Source of the DNA: Amphiura filiformis
Taxonomy: Eukaryota; Echinodermata; Ophiuroidea; Amphilepidida; Amphiuridae
Assembly: GCF_039555335.1 (NCBI RefSeq)
Contig: NW_027305501.1
Span: forward strand, 1,096,740-1,160,739
Length of the DNA stretch: 64,000 nucleotides
Direction: 5' to 3'
Under the pieces are notes generated by a model. That model made no database searches, was not told where the DNA came from, and saw nothing but the letters and a program-made list of their open reading frames with translations. The translations under genes and the position numbers were made by a program. How positions within the stretch are numbered: position 1 is the stretch's first letter; each line of letters opens with the position of its first letter. Shown piece after piece: positions 59,996-64,000 of this stretch.

Positions 59996-61815
59996 CATTG
60001 CCACAGGATTGAGTGACGTGAGAAAGAATGTCAGTGACCCTTGAAGTTATATCGCACAATGTGTAATACAAGAACAAGTATGAAATTTATTTGTTGCACT
60101 TGCGCAACTCTGACACACTAATAGATTCCCAATATATAGTACGCATTGAGAGGTCAACACAACAAGTATTGTCCAGGTGTTTGAAAATAGTGCGATTGAT
60201 TTAATAGCACATGCATTATTACCTACTTTATTCACAATATTGACAAAATCCCAGCTGCTGGTAATTATTAATTCATCATATTCTAAAGTACTTTGGATAT
60301 TGTCCCACATTAAATAATACTTCAATTCAAATAAATATATAAATCTTAAGTATACCAAATTTTAATCAAATTAAATTCTACATGTTACCAGGAATTACCT
60401 AGGGCTTAGAATCGATCAGTCCCGTTGTTGCTATGCACATCCGATTGGTTCAAATATCGAGTACGAGTATCTGGTCGACTCGCACGCGCTGAATCGTGTC
60501 ATATTACACGGCTTAGAACTAATAAGATGGCAGGAAAGCTCAGGAACGTTCTCAAGTGTTTTTAAGAATTTATTTTAATTTACAACTGTGCAGGCCTCTC
60601 TGTTTACAAATTCATTAATTCCTTCTTCATACTCTTGTCTCAAAAACTATGAGAGAAAAACAACTTGCCAAATGCTTTCCGAAGAGCCATTTTGAGTTTA
60701 GTGAAGAAGAAATCACCATTTACCAAAATCACGTGTTTGTCTTTCCGACACTCATGTAATGATTACCATGTGTTTAGATGAACGTCATTCATGTGACGTT
60801 AAATATAGTCTTTTAATTGTTTTTAATAGCAGAGCTGAAAAATTATAATCACATAATCGAATAATTATATATAGTAAAATTTGAAATTTTTCGTACCCAA
60901 ATCATAAACCGCGATGAAACATATGTACTATATATTATATAGCACGTGTCTGGTGGGAAACACGGTTTTTTTTTTTTTTGTTCTATAATGTAGAGCGGAA
61001 ATAAAAATCATTTTAACCCCTTGAATACAAAAAGCTGTGATGTTTTACACCTGAAATGGAGAATAGAGACATCTGGTCACAGACTACTGCACTAACAGCC
61101 CGCTCACCAACATGTTATGTCACAGCAGCATCCGTTAATGAGGGCCAATCGTTCCATGTACTGCGAGGGACGAAACTGCTACGCACATACGGCGTATTTT
61201 TACGGTATTTGGCGTAAAAGCGAAGACATGCAACGCTCTATTGCGTAATGCAAAGGCACGCAGCCCTGGCGTGATTTGTTAGACACGCGAACAATCGGCC
61301 CTCATAAATATGGTAGAATTCACAGCATACAAAGCACGAGAACTTTGCCTGTTGGTAAATGGTCTGTATTCCAATGGCTTCAAAGCGCAAAAAAATGGAT
61401 CAAATATGGAAAATTAAGACAATTGCAATATCTTTACTAATAAAATAATGAGCGGGTGGTCTTTGCACGGCTATGCTTTTCGCCCAGTTTCGGGCGCAAC
61501 GTTCCGATATTCCGGCGATAGCATAGATTTGAATGATTCCAGAGTAGCAGCATTGCTGATCTGAACCACATACTAGGAGCTGCCATTGAAAAAGGCTCTA
61601 TCCCTAGCACCCTTCTTCTTGGAAAGAAGCACCAAGAAGGAAATACTCGTCTGATCTTGTCTGGTGTTGATCTTGTTAATGTAATATAGGTTTATGTAAA
61701 CTCGTTTGACAAAATTCAGTAATTTGGCAATTATACGAGAGTTTGAATAAGAATCACTTACTTTTATACTTTTGAATATTTATGGTACAATTTGTGCAAT
61801 GGGTATTTTTTACTC
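59996..61815. other. Outer part of right arm, no gene seen
   Basis: Mirror of about 8,180-10,440, without the family 1 MITE. No ORF is conserved between arms. Confidence 0.55.
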
Positions 61816-62016
61816 TTAAAATACAACATCTATTTCACCGTTTTGAAGGATCGTCGTGTAACACAGAGCAAATCTGTTCATTTCGCGGTAGAATTTTTCT
61901 ATGTTATTCTTTATCTTATGTTCATGAGTGAACCTCCTGATCACTAAGTTGTCGCTTGCATCTTCATACGTGTACGTACGTTCAATTAGCTCCCATACAT
62001 CTACTGTATTGGTCAT
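61816..62016 (-). CDS. Small ORF, 66 aa, in virus-like cluster
   Basis: ATG at 62016, no introns. Charged, no signal peptide or membrane segment (starts MTNTVDVWELIERTY, ends GEIDVVF). Not recognised. The last codons fall on the junction with the inverted duplication: the stop region GTTGTATTTTAAGAG overlaps the repeat at the arm end. The next upstream ORF also ends in DVVF and TTTTAAG. Could be an intact small viral protein or a truncated one. Confidence 0.45.
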   Translation of the reverse strand: MTNTVDVWELIERTYTYEDASDNLVIRRFTHEHKIKNNIEKFYREMNRFALCYTTILQNGEIDVVF

Positions 62017-62345
62017 CTTATCAGTAAAGAAATGTGTTGCTAAATCGCACCCATAGGCCTACGCCACTCGTGCTAATAAGTAGGCCTACTGCCATATGAC
62101 ATCCTACCCTGTTCACTCCTCTTTTACATTCACGCATGCGGAATGCAGACATTATTCACATTATCTGGTAATCGACTTCTGTTGAAAGGCGACAAGAGTG
62201 ACCATGTCGATTTTCAATGTCATTTTCTAGCCAGTTATTTCTTAATAACATGGCAAGTCGATCGGTTCCCATATTCTTGAAATACAATGTATGTTCAAAA
62301 CAATAGAATCATGCGCTATTATTTTAGGACCTATCTGCTTAGCCC
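62017..62345. other. Gap between two minus-strand ORFs
   Basis: 329 bp with no ORF or repeat recognised. It could hold the promoter of the 66-aa ORF. Confidence 0.4.
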
Positions 62346-62786
62346 TTAAAACACGACATCGTAATCTGTTAGAAGTAAATTTCTGTCAGATGTTTTAATA
62401 CCAAAAAAACGGGCACTAGATAAATTGTAAAAAACCCATTCGTATTTTGAGATGTACTCTATGCTGTTTGGAGTCATAGTCCTAGTACATGTATGTGAAA
62501 TGGGCCTTAGTTGATCACAGCCTAACAAGCATTTAACAAATTTTGTTTGTGGTAATTTGCCCGAAATAGCTAGCGTATTTGTATGTATGTCATATTTGTA
62601 AAGTGTAGCTGATGTAATGATTTTGCCTTTATTCGTGTTGTATACAAAGTAGGGATCATTTCTGTCGTTGTAAATCGCCACTTGTAATGTACCACCAAAG
62701 GTGCTTATGTCAATTTCATTTCCGTATATAAAGTCTAACATCAAAACACCAAGCAAAATAAACATGAAACTATTTCCTTTTATCAT
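62346..62786 (-). CDS. Predicted secreted or membrane-associated protein, 146 aa, virus-like cluster
   Basis: The first ATG of the frame is at 62786. The N-terminus is a clear signal peptide (FMFILLGVLMLDFIYG). The mature part has three cysteines near the middle (CLLGCDQLRPISHTC) and an N-glycosylation site (NLS). It ends in DYDVVF. No transmembrane segment after the signal. Unrecognised; a small viral envelope or secreted glycoprotein is a possibility based on context only. Confidence 0.55.
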   Translation of the reverse strand: MIKGNSFMFILLGVLMLDFIYGNEIDISTFGGTLQVAIYNDRNDPYFVYNTNKGKIITSATLYKYDIHTNTLAISGKLPQTKFVKCLLGCDQLRPISHTCTRTMTPNSIEYISKYEWVFYNLSSARFFGIKTSDRNLLLTDYDVVF

Positions 62787-62864
62787 GGTTTTAAAATCAC
62801 AGTATACAAAAGCATGTCGCCAAGCTAAGAACAAATAACATCAAACAAAAACTTAACGCAGTAA

Positions 62865-63370
62865 TTATTCGTTCTGGTAAACTGAACTTTTCATTTCCAT
62901 CTTACGTAAAATATCGATGGTAATTGACACAGTAGTATTAATTGTGTCGTTCAGTCTGTTTCCAGTGACATTAACACCCGACATTAGCATATTTAAATCT
63001 CTATAAATCGATCTGATCCAGACTTGTTTCAGAGTATAATTGATTCGCATACCTGGGAAAAATGTGCCGTGTGAACTAACGTCCAGAATCTGGCATAATG
63101 GTTGTTTAATATAACAAAAACTGTCCATTTGAATATTACAGATATCGGTTTCGTTCTTAGTATCTGACAAGCCTGTGCAAAAACACAGTAACTGTCCACG
63201 GTTGTAGCTGCATAATTAGCTATAACCTTGTTATTGGAGATAGGTACATGTTTGGGTGTGAAACAGTTCACAGAGAGACCATTTACCGGTTTTATAATGG
63301 ACACTGGAAAGCATGAACAGACAAAAGTGATCATTACAAAGCAACCCAAAAAATCCCGCGATAAATCCAT
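62865..63370 (-). pseudogene. Predicted secreted glycoprotein with apparent frameshift, virus-like cluster
   Basis: ATG at 63370 gives a signal peptide (FLGCFVMITFVCSCF) and a cysteine-bearing start. The frame then passes, through an apparent shift in about 63,170-63,240, into 62865-63170, which has at least four N-glycosylation sites (NET, NYT, NVT, NTT) and several cysteines. The downstream frame has no ATG at its start. Either a frameshift has broken the gene, as in endogenous viral copies, or a short intron is present. Its 5' end overlaps the start of the divergent plus-strand ORF by about 74 bp. Family not recognised. Confidence 0.5.
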
Positions 63371-63917
63371 TGACAGCAAAAATAATGAAACGATACCCTA
63401 TCAGTGGCAATTGTGTGGTTTTTTTAATCCTAAATTAACTTTAGATCAAGAAGCGGAAATTCTTATGAAAAAATTCAATGAACGTTTGAAATGTGTTTTT
63501 AATTTGATCGAGTTAAAAATGGCGCATGTTAGAAATGATATCGACGAATTTCAACAGAAAGCCGAAACCATTATAGCTGAATTGGCTAGTTCAAGTAACG
63601 AAAATGAAGATTGTATTGACCATAATAATGATAATCTTGAAATATTAGATCTAAAACGCATCAATAGAGATAAAAACATGTACACTGAGTTTTATAAGAC
63701 ACTTCTGGGATTGCTCAATAATCTGAACCAACTAAAATTAAGCTCTGAATACTACCAAATAAACGGCGAATTAAGACACACGTTACAATTAATACCAGCA
63801 AAATTCTCATTCGAATCCGCTCAAAATGATAGCAAACTTGAAATTGCTACAATCTATAATGACATCTTGCAAGATTTGGCACAAAAATCTCTCTGCCGTT
63901 GTCGTCTACTGGTTTAA
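63297..63917 (+). CDS. Helical protein of 206 aa, virus-like cluster
   Basis: The first ATG of the frame is at 63297; an upstream extension would need TTG. Intronless. After a basic, lysine-rich start (about 25 residues) it is mostly helical and charged, with long heptad-like stretches (EILMKKFNERLK, KAETIIAELASS, FYKTLLGLLNNLNQLKL). No signal peptide or membrane segment. Its stop TAA overlaps the ATG of the next ORF (TAATG), which is typical of compact viral genomes and unlike the rest of the window. Divergent from and overlapping with the preceding glycoprotein-like ORF. Function unknown. Confidence 0.6.
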   Translation: MDTGKHEQTKVIITKQPKKSRDKSIDSKNNETIPYQWQLCGFFNPKLTLDQEAEILMKKFNERLKCVFNLIELKMAHVRNDIDEFQQKAETIIAELASSSNENEDCIDHNNDNLEILDLKRINRDKNMYTEFYKTLLGLLNNLNQLKLSSEYYQINGELRHTLQLIPAKFSFESAQNDSKLEIATIYNDILQDLAQKSLCRCRLLV

Positions 63918-64000
63918 TGGAATACGAACAAGAATATGACGAGACTGATATCATGATCAAGAAAGCGGTTAAAGAATCCAAAAAGAAAAGAGCTAAAACT
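63917..64000 (+). CDS. Start of an ORF running off the window
   Basis: ATG at 63917 overlaps the previous stop. 28 codons are visible, starting MEYEQEYDETD, acidic then lysine-rich (ESKKKRAKT). Incomplete, not recognised. Confidence 0.5.
   Translation, partial: MEYEQEYDETDIMIKKAVKESKKKRAKT

Larger units (their letters stand above)
34993..61829. repeat. Right arm of the giant imperfect inverted duplication
   Basis: Reverse-complement match to 8,180-26,690. It is longer because of right-arm-only insertions: TTAA elements at 35,063, 47,054 and 49,329, TA elements at 42,774 and 49,862, extra DNA at 44.45-46.53 kb, Penelope at 52,193, and the 4.4-kb element at 55,577. The outer end is sharp, at the shared block GTATTTTAAGAGTAAAAAA near 61,815. 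Confidence 0.92.

Overview
This is a eukaryotic genomic window with split genes, long AT-rich introns and intergenic DNA, and many small inverted-repeat transposons. A multi-copy arylsulfatase family, GT31 (beta-1,3-galactosyltransferase-like) genes and Penelope-like retroelements suggest a marine invertebrate, perhaps a deuterostome such as a hemichordate or echinoderm. The species cannot be fixed from sequence alone.

The dominant feature is a very large imperfect inverted duplication. The left arm runs from about 8.18 to 26.69 kb and the right arm from about 34.99 to 61.83 kb, around a spacer of about 8.3 kb. Each arm carries, in mirror order, the 3' part of an arylsulfatase gene, several shared inverted-repeat elements, a decayed Penelope-like element, and a GT31 locus. 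The arms differ by point changes and by insertions present in only one arm. Each arm therefore supplies the empty site for insertions in the other, which reveals target-site duplications (TTAA, TA, TAATT, a 15-bp Penelope duplication).

Layout: 0-2 kb, repeats and a tRNA-like sequence. 2.1-6.3 kb, arylsulfatase copy A (+), exons 3-6 intact, exons 1-2 not in the window. 6.3-8.2 kb, no gene seen. 10.4-12.3 kb, left-arm GT31 pair. 13.3-14.6 kb, old Penelope relic. 15.5-18.6 kb, tandem repeats, MITEs and a LINE tail. 19.6-23.9 kb, arylsulfatase copy B (-), a pseudogene without exons 1-2. 24-26 kb, an element with long terminal inverted repeats. 29.0-39.8 kb, arylsulfatase copy C (+), the only copy with all six exons, broken by two single-base frameshifts. 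41-50 kb, mirror of 12-18.6 kb with extra insertions. 50.7-55.6 kb, right-arm GT31 pair, interrupted by a 3.0-kb Penelope-like element. 55.6-60.0 kb, a 4.4-kb inverted-repeat element carrying a second, nested element. 61.8-64.0 kb, beyond the duplication: a compact cluster of overlapping intronless ORFs on both strands that looks like part of a large DNA virus or virus-like element.

Functionally, arylsulfatases remove sulfate esters from sulfated glycans or glycolipids, and GT31 enzymes extend glycans in the Golgi; whether they act together here is unknown. Most copies are damaged. Only copy A (partial view) and the second GT31 domain of each arm look undamaged. The window is mainly a record of tandem then inverted duplication followed by transposon invasion.
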